The notes beneath the pieces are model-generated. The model was given only the letters and a program-made list of their open reading frames with translations. It had not been told where the DNA came from and made no database searches. Shown here piece after piece: positions 18,999 to 28,881 of a stretch of DNA of 64,000 bases (position 1 is its first letter; each line of letters begins with the position of its first letter). This DNA comes from Bacteriovoracia bacterium (GTDB taxonomy: Bacteria; Bdellovibrionota; Bacteriovoracia; Bacteriovoracales; Bacteriovoracaceae): the NCBI GenBank assembly GCA_030431635.1, contig JAUIIL010000005.1, forward strand, positions 186,001-250,000, written 5' to 3'. The position numbers and the translations under genes were made by a program.

Positions 18999-19880
18999 TT
19001 AAACTCCGTTTTTTATTTTTTTCTCCATCAATTCTAACATGTAAGTTTTTAAATGAGGATCTTGAAGTGCGAAATCAATTGTGGCCTCTAGATAACCGGG
19101 TAATTGCCCCGTATCATACCTTTTTCCTTCAAATTCGTAGGCAAAGACTTTTTGCACCTGACAAAGTTGATTAATAGCGTCAGTTAATTGATACTCTCCA
19201 CCACTACCTTTGGGTAAGGTTTTTAAGATTTTAAAAATTTCAGCAGGAAGAATATAACGCCCAGGTGTTGCTAACAAACTTGGTGCTTCTTCTTGAGAAG
19301 GTTTCTCTACCATTGCCTTCATAAGAGTTAATCCAGCTGCAATGTTTTGCCCATCAATCACTCCATATTTGTGTGTTTCGCTTGGCTTAATTTTCATCAC
19401 ACCAATAACTGGAGCCCCATCGTTATCTTTAGAAACTTTTATCAGTTGGGAAAGACAAGGATTTTCTTTTCCTTGAACAATATCATCCGGTAAAATAACA
19501 GCAAAATTCTCACTTTCATGAATGCAAGAGCTGGCTTGAGCAATAGCATGCCCTAGACCGAGCGCTTCTTCTTGGATAACTGTTTTAATTTTAATCTTAT
19601 TTATTAAAGAATTAAGATCTTCTAAAATAGAACCTTTGCCGTTATTTTTTAAAAAATTATCCAGAACATCGTCGGCCATAAAGTAAGATTCAACAGAGCT
19701 TTTATCAGGTGAGGTAATGAAAATAATTTCTTCAATCCCTGACAGCACGGCTTCTTCAACGACATAAGAAATCATGGGACGATTAAGAATCGGAATAAGT
19801 TCTTTGGGAACAGATTTTGTCACAGGAAGAAATCTCGTCCCTTTTCCTGCCACAGGTATAATGACCTTTGATATTTTCAT
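18999..19880 (-). CDS. galU: UTP-glucose-1-phosphate uridylyltransferase
   Basis: 293 residues. It makes UDP-glucose for envelope polysaccharides. The nucleotide-binding signature VIPVAGKGTRFLPVTK (8-23) and KELIPILNRPMI are intact, as are GLGHAIAQA, FAVILPDDI and the GSGGEYQLTDAI block near the C-terminus. Length and order match GalU. It is the first gene of a minus-strand run to priA and is divergent from the FadL/PorV-like gene, with only 47 bases between them. Confidence 0.95.
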   Translation of the reverse strand: MKISKVIIPVAGKGTRFLPVTKSVPKELIPILNRPMISYVVEEAVLSGIEEIIFITSPDKSSVESYFMADDVLDNFLKNNGKGSILEDLNSLINKIKIKTVIQEEALGLGHAIAQASSCIHESENFAVILPDDIVQGKENPCLSQLIKVSKDNDGAPVIGVMKIKPSETHKYGVIDGQNIAAGLTLMKAMVEKPSQEEAPSLLATPGRYILPAEIFKILKTLPKGSGGEYQLTDAINQLCQVQKVFAYEFEGKRYDTGQLPGYLEATIDFALQDPHLKTYMLELMEKKIKNGV

Positions 19881-19927
19881 CTGAATGAACTACCCTATTG
19901 CTAATTTTTTTTATACACTAGGCTCTC

Positions 19928-20848
19928 ATGAATAAAAACATTTTAAAACCTTTTCTTATTTTATCCTTCTTTTTTATCCCAAAGCTTGTGCACGCCCAAG
20001 TAACGCCAGGAGTAAGAGACTTTGAAACAACAAGGCTCATGTCCACTGCTGGGACTGGGGTCGCTTCAGTTCTACTTACTGAAGCCGCTGTTTTAAACCC
20101 AGCAACCATCGGAATTTATAAAAAATCTGCATTATATTATCAAAGCGTCAACGCAGACCTTGAAGATACTCATTCTACAAGATTAAGCTCTGGCCCAGAT
20201 TTTGGAAAAGGCAGCTCCCAAGCAGTTGTGATTTCTGATACCTCGTCTCGTTTAAAAGGCTCGGCAGGCTATTTTCAACAAGAAGAGAATAATTTTGAAC
20301 GAAAAAGATTTACTTTTACTGGTTCATCAAGTCTTGGTGCAAAGAGTTCTTTCGGAATAACTGCAAGAAGAACAGAAGATACAAAAAATATCTCCACGAC
20401 GAAAGAGCTTGAGTCCTACACTCAGGTTGTTATGGGGGTTATTCATATTTTATCTGATAAACTTACAATAGGAACTGTTGTTGTCGATCCTTTTAAATCT
20501 CAACAAGAGCAAGGTAAAGTTATTTTAGGTCTTCAATATACCATTGCTGAGCAACTTATTTTCATGACTGATTTTGGTGCTAATTTTAATGAAAATTTCT
20601 CTGATACCGCCATCTATAGAGGCGCCTTACAGACAAAGTTTTTCTCTGATTTCTACTTTAGATTCGGTGTCTTTCAAGACGAAACAACTGGTCTTAAAGG
20701 AAACGGTTGGGGGATAAGCTGGATCGGTGGAAAACTTAATATTGATTTGGCCTATAAAACATCTAAGGCCATCGATGAATTTTCAACTGTCCTTTATCAA
20801 GAAGAAAGTATTAGTGAATCATCCTTATCGGCCACTATCTTCTTTTAA
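19928..20848 (+). CDS. FadL/PorV-like outer-membrane protein
   Basis: 306 residues with a signal peptide ending HAQ (about residue 23). After it comes a segment with RLMSTAGTGVASVLLTEAAV and then LNPATIG. That pattern, a Gly/Ala-rich stretch ending in NPA, is typical of PorV/OmpP1/FadL-type barrels. The rest alternates short amphipathic strands and ends in SATIFF, with a terminal aromatic residue. Outer-membrane location is well supported; substrate is not. It precedes the CFI-box gene by 37 bases on the same strand. Confidence 0.6.
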   Translation: MNKNILKPFLILSFFFIPKLVHAQVTPGVRDFETTRLMSTAGTGVASVLLTEAAVLNPATIGIYKKSALYYQSVNADLEDTHSTRLSSGPDFGKGSSQAVVISDTSSRLKGSAGYFQQEENNFERKRFTFTGSSSLGAKSSFGITARRTEDTKNISTTKELESYTQVVMGVIHILSDKLTIGTVVVDPFKSQQEQGKVILGLQYTIAEQLIFMTDFGANFNENFSDTAIYRGALQTKFFSDFYFRFGVFQDETTGLKGNGWGISWIGGKLNIDLAYKTSKAIDEFSTVLYQEESISESSLSATIFF

Positions 20849-20885
20849 TCTTCAGGAAAAATCCTAAACAGACGATAATTACTCT

Positions 20886-21632
20886 ATGGGAAAAACAGAT
20901 AACTCAGCTGATGGACTTGGGGCTGGCACGCCTGAAGTCGATCGCAAAAAAGGTCTTAAAAACAAGCAAGGTCTTCAAAGAAGATATAAAGAAAGATTTT
21001 CTCATATCAAGACGGCCAAAGAAGCAATGACAAATGATAATCTACTTCTTTGTGTAAAAAAATATCATGAATATTTAAAAGTGATGGCCGATGTTTTTGA
21101 TTGTGAGCCGTATGAACTTAACCCAAGTTTTTTTAATAGAGAAACAGAAATAACTGAGCTTTTTTTAATCAGCCAAGTTTATTGGGAACTTGCAAGAGTT
21201 TACGATCTCACTCCAAAACTCCATCCACAATTTTCTGATTGTTTAAAGCAATATGTAGCATTTACACTTAATATGCCTTATCAAATCGTTAATGCAGAAC
21301 AATTAAGAAAATTTATTAAAAAAGGACAACTTAATAGCGCGAAAGCCTATCATGATGCCTATGGAACTATTCATGTGGCCAACAAGGCTTGCTATATAGC
21401 AACTGAGTGTTTTGGATCTGAGCATGCCGTGACTCAGGATTTGAGAGTTTTTAAGAAAAAGATTGCTAAATCTCTTCTAGGACTAGAGTTTATTCACTAC
21501 TACTACCGTTTTTCACCTCTTTTAATTTCTTACTCCAAAAAATTTCCACTTTTAGGAAACTTGTGCAAGAGCATCATCTTTAAACCTTTACTAAGAGTGT
21601 TTGCAAAGTTTTCAAATAGATTTATTATCTAA
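20886..21632 (+). CDS. CFI-box domain protein
   Basis: 248 residues. Residues 169-180 read CYIATECFGSEH, followed by VTQDLRVFKKKIAKSLLG and then YYYRFSPLL. This is the CFI-box (Cys-[FY]-Ile-Ala-Thr) module, found at the C-terminus of many otherwise unrelated bacterial proteins; its function is not established. The N-terminal 165 residues are helical and charged and match nothing I know. No signal peptide or transmembrane segment is clear. It is 3 bases upstream of the LptG-like permease. Confidence 0.6.
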   Translation: MGKTDNSADGLGAGTPEVDRKKGLKNKQGLQRRYKERFSHIKTAKEAMTNDNLLLCVKKYHEYLKVMADVFDCEPYELNPSFFNRETEITELFLISQVYWELARVYDLTPKLHPQFSDCLKQYVAFTLNMPYQIVNAEQLRKFIKKGQLNSAKAYHDAYGTIHVANKACYIATECFGSEHAVTQDLRVFKKKIAKSLLGLEFIHYYYRFSPLLISYSKKFPLLGNLCKSIIFKPLLRVFAKFSNRFII

Positions 21633-21635
21633 GTA

Positions 21636-22730
21636 ATGAAAATTTTGTCTAAGATTATTGTCAATGAATGGGTAAAAGCCTTTATCGGAGCTTTTTTAGT
21701 CTTAATTGTCATTACAACAGCGGCAGATATTTTGAGTGGCTTTTTAAGAGGAAAAGATGGCGAATATGTTATTACCTATTATCTTATTAAGATGCCTGAT
21801 TTCCTTTCAAAAATTATTCCTGCTTCTTGCCTTTTGGCCACATTGTTTTCCCTTAATAACCTTAAAAATCACAGTGAACTCATCGCTATTCTTGCAACAG
21901 GGTTTTCAACTAAAAAAATTATTTCAATTATCCTAGGTTTGTGTTTCGTTGTGAGTTTTATTCAATTTATTATCGTTTCTTTTCTCGTGCCTCTCTCAAA
22001 TAAACTCAAGCTTGATTTTGACGAAAAAAGAGAATATGCCAAGGTTGAAAAATCTGGAATTCAAACAAGTAGTCTTGATACAGGAAAAGTTTGGTATAAA
22101 AGTAAAACGTATTTTGCTTCTTTCAGCGGCTTTGATAGAAAAAACAATGAACTTAAAAATCTCTCCCTTTATTTTTTTTCTCCTTCATTTAAAGGAAGTA
22201 AAATTATTTTCGCTAAAACAGCACGCTATATCGAAGGAGATATATGGATTGTTCAAGATGGAGTTTCATACAGTAAACTAGAAAATAATGAATTTCCAGT
22301 ACCGATTAAATTTGACCAAATCTCTTTAAACCTAAATGAAGTTCCTGATGATTTTAAAAAGTTTGAGTCCGAAGTTAGAACCCTTAATATTTTTTCTTTA
22401 AGTAAATTTATTAACAGAATGGAAGAAACGGGAATCAGTGTTTCTGAGTATAAAATCCTCTTCTATGAAAAATGGACTCTCTCTTTTATTTGTTTTATTT
22501 TCGCTCTCATTTCTCTTCCTTCTCTCTACTCTCCCAATAGACGTTCAAGTTCTTTTGGAAAAAATGTTATTTTCACTCTTATGTTCTCTCTTGGTTTCTG
22601 GCTACTATATACATCTAGCCTGGCCCTTGGTGTCTCAGGAAAACTTCCTACTTTTTGGGCCCCCAACCTCGTTCCTTTTTTCTTTGTTATCTACATAGTT
22701 GCAACTTTTTACAAACATAGAAGGCTTTAA
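21636..22730 (+). CDS. lptG: LptF/LptG family permease
   Basis: 364 residues. LptF/LptG proteins form the membrane part of the LptBFG exporter that pulls LPS out of the inner membrane. It has the family layout: three N-terminal transmembrane segments (about 13-33, 50-75, 98-125), a periplasmic jelly-roll-like region (about 130-270), and three C-terminal segments. KIIVNEWVKAFIGAF resembles LptG N-termini. Which paralogue (F or G) is uncertain. It sits in a plus-strand run with def, fmt and rpe. Confidence 0.8.
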   Translation: MKILSKIIVNEWVKAFIGAFLVLIVITTAADILSGFLRGKDGEYVITYYLIKMPDFLSKIIPASCLLATLFSLNNLKNHSELIAILATGFSTKKIISIILGLCFVVSFIQFIIVSFLVPLSNKLKLDFDEKREYAKVEKSGIQTSSLDTGKVWYKSKTYFASFSGFDRKNNELKNLSLYFFSPSFKGSKIIFAKTARYIEGDIWIVQDGVSYSKLENNEFPVPIKFDQISLNLNEVPDDFKKFESEVRTLNIFSLSKFINRMEETGISVSEYKILFYEKWTLSFICFIFALISLPSLYSPNRRSSSFGKNVIFTLMFSLGFWLLYTSSLALGVSGKLPTFWAPNLVPFFFVIYIVATFYKHRRL

Positions 22731-22768
22731 GTTTTCATTGTGTATTGGTTCTGATAATATTGTGCATT

Positions 22769-23344
22769 ATGAGCACTTTTGATTACAACATAGACGCCAA
22801 AGAACTCGATATTGTTCTTTATCCAGACCCTATTTTATCCTCGATCTCTGAAGAAGTTCAAAACTTTAATGGAGAGCTTAAAGATATGGCCGAAAATATG
22901 CTCTTGACCATGTACAAAGCTCCTGGCATTGGTTTAGCAGCTCCTCAAGTTGGAGAAAAACTTCGCTTTTTTGTTCTAGATGTCGATTTTGAGAGGGAAC
23001 AAACAACAAGTTCAAATACAGAAAAAGAATTTGAACTTAAGAACTTAAAATCACAAGTTTTCATTAACCCTGTTATTACCCCAAAATCATCAGAGACCAT
23101 TAAATATCAAGAAGGATGTCTGAGTTTACCTGGAATTTATGATAATGTGATTAGACCCAAGGAAATTGTTGTTGATTACTTTGACCTTAATGGGAATAAA
23201 AAACAGATGGAAGCTGATGGACTGCTCTCAATTTGTATTCAACACGAAACAGATCATCTTGATGGGATCATGTTCATTGATAGACTAAGTCAGCTTAAGA
23301 AGAATTTTTACAAAAAGAAATTTTTGAAACAAAAAAGAAAATAG
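22769..23344 (+). CDS. def: Peptide deformylase
   Basis: About 191 residues. It removes the formyl group from nascent N-terminal Met. I prefer ATG at 22769 (MSTFDYNID) over an upstream TTG at 22745, because the extra residues are hydrophobic and unlike the family. All three metal/active-site motifs are present: GIGLAAPQVG, EGCLSLPG (metal Cys) and QHETDHLDG (the HExxH-type zinc site). It is 3 bases upstream of fmt, the usual def-fmt pair. Confidence 0.93.
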   Translation: MSTFDYNIDAKELDIVLYPDPILSSISEEVQNFNGELKDMAENMLLTMYKAPGIGLAAPQVGEKLRFFVLDVDFEREQTTSSNTEKEFELKNLKSQVFINPVITPKSSETIKYQEGCLSLPGIYDNVIRPKEIVVDYFDLNGNKKQMEADGLLSICIQHETDHLDGIMFIDRLSQLKKNFYKKKFLKQKRK

Positions 23345-23347
23345 CTT

Positions 23348-24283
23348 ATGAGAGCTTTAAAAACTGTTTTCATGGGGACTCCTGATATTTGTTTAAGTGT
23401 ACTAAGTGCTCTTAAAAATAATGATCAAATTGATCTTATTCAAGTTGTTTCAATGCCAGATCGTCCAGCAGGAAGAGGAAAAAAACTCAAATCACCAGAA
23501 GTGATTGAATTTTGTAAAAATAAGTCTATTCCTTTTTTTCAGTCAGAGAAAATTAACAATGAAGAATTTGTCATTCAAAAATGGAAAGAGAGTAAGGTTG
23601 ATCTGATTATTGTTTTTGCCTTTGCTCAATTTCTAAATAAAACTATTCTGAACCTTCCTCAGGTTGGTTGTTTTAATATTCATACCTCATTACTTCCTAA
23701 ATACAGAGGAGCTGCTCCTATTCAATATGCCATTCTTAATCAAGAAAAAGAAACAGGAGTTAGTATTCAAAAAATGGTTTCAAAAATGGATGCAGGAGAT
23801 ATCGTTCATTCGAAGAAAATTACTATTTTAGAGAACGAAACGGGCGGTGAACTCTACTTAAGACTTAAGGAAGTTGCTGCAGTGGCCATTAATGAGTTTA
23901 TTGACTTGGCCATTAAACAAAACTTGCATTACACACCACAAGATGAAAGCCTCGTGAGCTTTGCTCCCACAATTAAAAAAGAAGAGGGATTGCTCGACTT
24001 TAAAAATACTCCTTTTGCACAAATTCAATCCAAGGTTTTGGCCTTCGATCCATGGCCAGGTACATATTGCTATTTGAATAAGAAAAGACTTAAAGTACTA
24101 GAAATTGAAATGGTAAAGCATTCTCTTAAACCTGGTGAAGTTTCTAAAGAATTGGGCCTAGTTATTGGTTGTCTGGATGGAAGTTTGAGACTGAAGAAAG
24201 TTCAGCTTGAGGGGAAAAAACCTTGCAGCGATATAGAGCTTTTAAACGGAATAAGAGAAGAAATAAAAATAAACGAGTTATAG
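23348..24283 (+). CDS. fmt: Methionyl-tRNA formyltransferase
   Basis: 311 residues, the usual length. It formylates initiator Met-tRNA, whose formyl group Def later removes. The N-terminal Rossmann-type domain starts MGTPDICLSVLSAL. The catalytic region contains FNIHTSLLPKYRGAAPIQ, with the conserved Asn, His and the SLLP loop, and GVSIQKMVSKMDAGDI follows. The C-terminal OB-like domain is present (FDPWPGTY onward). The gene touches rpe directly and follows def by 3 bases. Confidence 0.95.
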   Translation: MRALKTVFMGTPDICLSVLSALKNNDQIDLIQVVSMPDRPAGRGKKLKSPEVIEFCKNKSIPFFQSEKINNEEFVIQKWKESKVDLIIVFAFAQFLNKTILNLPQVGCFNIHTSLLPKYRGAAPIQYAILNQEKETGVSIQKMVSKMDAGDIVHSKKITILENETGGELYLRLKEVAAVAINEFIDLAIKQNLHYTPQDESLVSFAPTIKKEEGLLDFKNTPFAQIQSKVLAFDPWPGTYCYLNKKRLKVLEIEMVKHSLKPGEVSKELGLVIGCLDGSLRLKKVQLEGKKPCSDIELLNGIREEIKINEL

Positions 24284-24943
24284 ATGCAAACAATTATTTC
24301 ACCTAGTATTCTCTCTGCCAATTTTTTGCGATTAGAAGAACAAATTCAAATGGCCAGTGAACAAAAAAACTTGTGGTGGCATTTAGATATTATGGACTCT
24401 CATTTTGTTCCTAACTTAACTTTTGGAGCCCCTGTTTTAAAAGAACTCTCAAAAGTTACAACTCATAAACTTGATGCTCATTTCATGGTTACCAACCCTG
24501 ATTTTTTTGTGGAAAACTTTAAAGAACTTAATATTCATAATTTTACTTTTCATTGGGAAGCTGTCACTCACCACGATAGACTTATCTCTTATATCAAAAA
24601 AAACTACCCTAGCGCTGGAATCTCAATCAACCCTTCAACTGACTTAAATATTATCCCTGACTATATTTTTGAAAAAATTGATTTGATTCTTCTTATGTCT
24701 GTAAACCCCGGCTTTAGTGGCCAAAAGTTTATCTCTAGTGTTTATCAAAAAATTGAAAAGTTACAAAAAATAAAAAAAGAAAAATCACTCAACTTTCATA
24801 TTCAAATTGATGGAGGAGTTGATGAGAGCAATGCAGCTCAATTAATTCAAACAGGAGCTACAAATCTTGTTTCTGGCTCTTATCTATTTTCTGCAAAAAA
24901 TAAAGTTGAGTTCAACCAAAGAATTGAAAGTTTGAGGAAATAA
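24284..24943 (+). CDS. rpe: Ribulose-phosphate 3-epimerase
   Basis: 219 residues, a TIM barrel that interconverts ribulose-5-P and xylulose-5-P in the pentose phosphate pathway. Signature blocks: SPSILSANFLRLEEQI, LDIMDSHFVPNLTFG (metal-binding His and Asp), DAHFMV, MSVNPGFSGQKF and IQIDGGVD. It abuts fmt without a gap and its stop overlaps the hutH start by one base (TAATG), so the whole def-fmt-rpe-hutH run is coupled. Confidence 0.95.
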   Translation: MQTIISPSILSANFLRLEEQIQMASEQKNLWWHLDIMDSHFVPNLTFGAPVLKELSKVTTHKLDAHFMVTNPDFFVENFKELNIHNFTFHWEAVTHHDRLISYIKKNYPSAGISINPSTDLNIIPDYIFEKIDLILLMSVNPGFSGQKFISSVYQKIEKLQKIKKEKSLNFHIQIDGGVDESNAAQLIQTGATNLVSGSYLFSAKNKVEFNQRIESLRK

Positions 24944-26475
24944 TGAAACTCGTTCTAGATGGAAAATCCCTTACCATTGATGATGTTTACAAAGTCGCCC
25001 ATGGCACTCCTGTTACCACAGAAGTTGTTATTCATCCGAATGCAATAAAGAACTTAAAAAAATCAAATGAATTTGTGAATAAAATCGTTAATGAAGAGAA
25101 AGTTACCTACGGTATCAACACAGGTTTTGGGGCTCTTTCTTCGAAATTTATCTCAAAAGAAAACTTAGAAGAGCTTCAATATAATCTCATTCGCTCTCAC
25201 TGCACAGGAGTTGGACAAAATTTTAGTATACCCATTACTCGGGCCATTATGCTTTTAAGGGCCAATTGTCTTATTCAAGGGCATTCAGGAATTACTCCAA
25301 GTATTATTTCTCTACTTGTAGATTTTATTAACCTAGGCATTCATCCTCTTATTCCTAAAAAAGGCTCTGTTGGTGCCTCCGGGGATTTGGCTCCTCTTTC
25401 TCATTTGGCCTTAGCACTTATTGGAGAAGGTGAGGTTGAGTTTCAAGGCAAGACTTATCATTCAAAATACGCCATTGAGCTCATAAAAAAAGAGCCTGCA
25501 AGATTAGGGCCTAAGGATGGTCTTGCTCTTATCAATGGAACAACAGTTATGGCCGCACTCGGATGCCTAAGTGTTGTAGAAGCAAAAATGATGGCCAAGT
25601 CTGCTGATATTATCAGTGCGATGACTCTTGAAGCCGTACGAGGCACAACGGCTGCTTTTGATCCTAGAATTTCAAAACTTAAACCTCACAAAGGACAGAT
25701 TGCAGTTGCTCAAAATATGATGAACCTTCTTGAAGGATCTGAGATTTTAACTTCTCACACTAATTGCGATAAAGTTCAAGATCCTTACTCTCTTCGCTGT
25801 ATTCCACAGGTTCACGGCTCTTGTAGACAGACTTTTAGTCACGCTGAAGAAATTCTTAATATTGAAATTAATTCTGTGACTGATAATCCTCTTGTTTTTC
25901 CAGATGAAGGAGATGTCATTAGTGGAGGAAATTTTCATGGTGAAGCGCTAGCTTTTTGTATGGACTATATGGCCTTAGGTCTCGCTGAGCTTGGAAATAT
26001 GAGTGAAAGAAGGGTAGAGAAAATGATGAACCCTAGCTTTTCAGACCTGCCTGCTTTTTTGACTAAGGATTCGGGTCTTAACAGCGGGATGATGATAGCT
26101 CATGTCACTAGTGCCGCTCTGGTTTCAGAGAATAAAATTCTCTGCCACCCAGCTTCTATTGATTCCATTCCAACATCAACTGACAAGGAAGATCATGTTT
26201 CTATGGGAGTAACAGCTGGCAGAAAACTTTATGAAATTTTAGAAAATCTTAGCTATATTTTAGCTATTGAAATTCATTGCAATACTCAAGGGTATGATTT
26301 TTTAAGACCTCTTAAAAGCTCTCCTGCCCTTGAGGGTGTTTACAAACTTGTGAGACAACACGTTCAAGTTGTTACTAAAGATAGGGTTTTTAATAAAGAA
26401 ATAGAAAAACTTGCTGAACTCATTCGTCGAGGTGAGGTTGTCCGTGAAGCAAGTGAGTCCATTAACGTTTTATAG
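24943..26475 (+). CDS. hutH: Histidine ammonia-lyase
   Basis: 510 residues, full length. It converts histidine to urocanate and ammonia. The prosthetic MIO group forms from Ala-Ser-Gly, seen at about 145-147 in GSVGASGDLAPLSH. YGINTGFG, INGTTVMAAL, DPYSLRCIPQVHG and SVTDNPL are the other family blocks. It follows rpe with one-base overlap and is 9 bases upstream of hutU. Location in an operon with translation and sugar genes is unusual for hut genes. Confidence 0.96.
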   Translation: MKLVLDGKSLTIDDVYKVAHGTPVTTEVVIHPNAIKNLKKSNEFVNKIVNEEKVTYGINTGFGALSSKFISKENLEELQYNLIRSHCTGVGQNFSIPITRAIMLLRANCLIQGHSGITPSIISLLVDFINLGIHPLIPKKGSVGASGDLAPLSHLALALIGEGEVEFQGKTYHSKYAIELIKKEPARLGPKDGLALINGTTVMAALGCLSVVEAKMMAKSADIISAMTLEAVRGTTAAFDPRISKLKPHKGQIAVAQNMMNLLEGSEILTSHTNCDKVQDPYSLRCIPQVHGSCRQTFSHAEEILNIEINSVTDNPLVFPDEGDVISGGNFHGEALAFCMDYMALGLAELGNMSERRVEKMMNPSFSDLPAFLTKDSGLNSGMMIAHVTSAALVSENKILCHPASIDSIPTSTDKEDHVSMGVTAGRKLYEILENLSYILAIEIHCNTQGYDFLRPLKSSPALEGVYKLVRQHVQVVTKDRVFNKEIEKLAELIRRGEVVREASESINVL

Positions 26476-26484
26476 GAGTTATAA

Positions 26485-28134
26485 ATGAATATTCCTCTCC
26501 CTCCAATCGGTGATAAATTAACTTGCAAGGGATGGCACCAAGAAGCTGCTCTTAGATGTCTTTTGAATAATCTGCATCCAGAAGTCGCTGAAGATAGAGA
26601 TTCATTAATTGTTTATGGAGGAAATGGCCAGGCCGCGAGAAACCCTAAAGCGCTTAATGATATTATTACTTCTCTACAAAACCTTGAAAATGATCAAACG
26701 CTTCTTATTCAGTCAGGAAAACCAGTCGCTATTATTCCCAGTAACCCTCAAGGGCCAAGAGTCTTAATCGCTAACTCTAACCTTGTTCCCCATTGGGCCA
26801 ATTGGGATTATTTTAACAAGCTCAAAGATGAAGGTCTCATGATGTATGGGCAGATGACAGCGGGCTCATGGATCTACATTGGAACCCAAGGTATTTTACA
26901 AGGAACTTATGAAACCTTCATGGCCGCTGCTAAAAAACATTATGCAGAGACCTCTGATTTGACAGGTAGACTTGTTTTAACAGCAGGCATTGGAGGAATG
27001 GGTGGAGCTCAACCCTTAGCCGTTAAAATGGCAGGAGGGGTTTGTCTTTGTTGTGATGTGGAAGAATCTCGCATTCAAAAGAGACTTGAAAAACGCTACG
27101 TTGATACTTTGACCACCAGTTTTGATGAAGCCATTGAACTTGCCCTTAAGGCCAAAGAAGAAAAAAGAGCGACTTCAATTGCTTGTGTGGGAAATGCAGC
27201 GGACTTTTTTGAATATGTTTTAAATAAGGGCATTATCCCTGACCTTGTCACAGATCAAACTTCTGCTCATGATCCGATTAATGGATATATTCCACGAGGG
27301 TTGAGCTTAAAAGAAGCCCATCAGTTAAGAAAAAATAATCCTCAAGATTATAAAAGCAAAAGTTATCAAACAATGGGAGAGCACGTGAAAGCGATGCTTG
27401 CTTTTCAGAAAAAAGGCTCTCATGTTTTTGATTATGGAAATAACTTAAGAGAGGGAGCAAGGATTTCAGGAGAAGAGAATGCTTTTGATTTTCCTAGTTT
27501 TGTTCCGGCCTATATTAGACCTCTTTTTTGTGAAGGCAGTGGACCTTTTAGATGGATGGCCCTAAGTGGAGACCCTAAAGATATTAAAGTCACTGATGAA
27601 GCCCTTAAGAAATTATTTCCTGAAAATAAAGCCCTCATTAACTGGCTTGAAAAAGCTAGCGAGATGGTTGAGTTTCAAGGACTTCCTGCTCGGATTTGCT
27701 GGCTTAATTATGGAGCACGTGAAAAAGCAGGTCTTCTCTTTAATCAATTGGTTCGAGAGAAAAAAGTTAAAGCCCCTATTGTGATTGGAAGAGATCACCT
27801 TGACTGTGGTTCTGTGGCCTCACCTAATCGAGAAACAGAGTCTATGAAAGATGGTAGTGACGCTGTTTCAGACTGGCCGATACTTAATGCTTTTATCAAC
27901 ATCAATAATGGAGCAAGCTGGGTTAGTTTTCATCACGGAGGTGGTGTAGGCATTGGTTACTCTCAACACGCTGGGATGGTTATTGTGGCCGATGGAAGTG
28001 AAGAAATGGATTTAAGGCTCAAGAGAGTTCTTAACTCTGATCCTGGAATGGGTGTTATTCGTCACGCTGATGCTGGTTATGAGAAGGCCCTGGAGTGGAC
28101 TAAGAAAACCAATATTTCTTTTCCTTCACTTTAA
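26485..28134 (+). CDS. hutU: Urocanate hydratase
   Basis: 549 residues, full length. It hydrates urocanate to imidazolonepropionate using bound NAD. Conserved blocks: [45 protein letters not shown] and GRDHLDCGS, with [19 protein letters not shown] near the C-terminus. It follows hutH by 9 bases and closes the plus-strand operon, ending just before a bidirectional hairpin. The next enzyme, hutI, is 1.6 kb away beyond two minus-strand genes. Confidence 0.96.
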   Translation: MNIPLPPIGDKLTCKGWHQEAALRCLLNNLHPEVAEDRDSLIVYGGNGQAARNPKALNDIITSLQNLENDQTLLIQSGKPVAIIPSNPQGPRVLIANSNLVPHWANWDYFNKLKDEGLMMYGQMTAGSWIYIGTQGILQGTYETFMAAAKKHYAETSDLTGRLVLTAGIGGMGGAQPLAVKMAGGVCLCCDVEESRIQKRLEKRYVDTLTTSFDEAIELALKAKEEKRATSIACVGNAADFFEYVLNKGIIPDLVTDQTSAHDPINGYIPRGLSLKEAHQLRKNNPQDYKSKSYQTMGEHVKAMLAFQKKGSHVFDYGNNLREGARISGEENAFDFPSFVPAYIRPLFCEGSGPFRWMALSGDPKDIKVTDEALKKLFPENKALINWLEKASEMVEFQGLPARICWLNYGAREKAGLLFNQLVREKKVKAPIVIGRDHLDCGSVASPNRETESMKDGSDAVSDWPILNAFININNGASWVSFHHGGGVGIGYSQHAGMVIVADGSEEMDLRLKRVLNSDPGMGVIRHADAGYEKALEWTKKTNISFPSL

Positions 28135-28140
28135 AAAGAA

Positions 28141-28160
28141 AAGCCCTCAAAAGAGGGCTT
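28141..28160. terminator. Intrinsic terminator between convergent genes
   Basis: A perfect 8-bp stem, AAGCCCTC/GAGGGCTT, has an AAAA loop. On the minus strand the stem is followed by TTCTTTTT, so it terminates the gene ending at 28167. It also lies 6 bases after the hutU stop and may serve both directions. Confidence 0.85.
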
Positions 28161-28166
28161 GATCTA

Positions 28167-28871
28167 TTATTTTTCGTTTGAGCTTTTCTTTTCAGGGAGA
28201 ACAATTCCTTTTGAAACATCAGTATAAAACACGTTTCTATTTAAGCTATCTAAAACAGCTTCATTATCAGAAACTCCAGTGATTGAAAAAACAAGTCTAT
28301 CTTTAAATCTTTTATTTTGTTCAACAAAACTTGCAAATACTTTATCCACACAAGCCATGAGGGCTTTTTTCTCTTTGTTTCCAACTACGTCAAAGCGAAC
28401 GCTTAACATCGCCTCACCTGAGACATAGATATAGCCTCCACATCCCTCTTCGTCATGAGCATCACCATGTGTGATTGAATCGGCGGGATAATTAAAAAAA
28501 CGGTTATTGGAACTAGAAGCAACTAAATCATTCGGATCAAGTCCTTTCATATCTACTAAACTCACCTCTGATAATAAAAATTCTATCCCTTCAACTGAAC
28601 CTTCGTCTTGAGCTGTATACACATAGAAATTAGAAAATGAGTTTCCAATCCGAGCATATGTTCTATCTGTTCTTCTCCCTTTATAAATAGCAGGTTCTTT
28701 TTCTGCTTCTTGAGAAGCAACATACTCTATCGTTTTTTTAATGTCCTCTTTCTTAAGAGGAACTTGAACAGCAGAGAGATAATGATACCCTTCAAGAACA
28801 GTTTCTTCTTCCTGCTGAGCAAAAGCTCCAAAACTAAGTAATGCTAGTAGTGATAGTGTTGAAAATTTCAT
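28167..28871 (-). CDS. Exported protein of unknown function
   Basis: 234 residues. ATG at 28871 has AAGGAG seven bases upstream. The signal peptide MKFSTLSLLALLSFGAFA is clear, cleaved before QQEEE. The mature protein is acidic with two central Cys and a short DAHDEEGCGGYIY segment; no domain is recognised. It starts 10 bases after the gene at 28882 on the same strand and the two form a pair inserted between hutU and hutI. It ends at a strong terminator. Function unknown. Confidence 0.65.
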   Translation of the reverse strand: MKFSTLSLLALLSFGAFAQQEEETVLEGYHYLSAVQVPLKKEDIKKTIEYVASQEAEKEPAIYKGRRTDRTYARIGNSFSNFYVYTAQDEGSVEGIEFLLSEVSLVDMKGLDPNDLVASSSNNRFFNYPADSITHGDAHDEEGCGGYIYVSGEAMLSVRFDVVGNKEKKALMACVDKVFASFVEQNKRFKDRLVFSITGVSDNEAVLDSLNRNVFYTDVSKGIVLPEKKSSNEK

Positions 28872-28881
28872 TTGTGTCTCC

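Noticed and set aside
28342-28350. Exact DnaA box TTATCCACA
   Set aside because: It is a single copy inside a coding region far from dnaA, as expected by chance.
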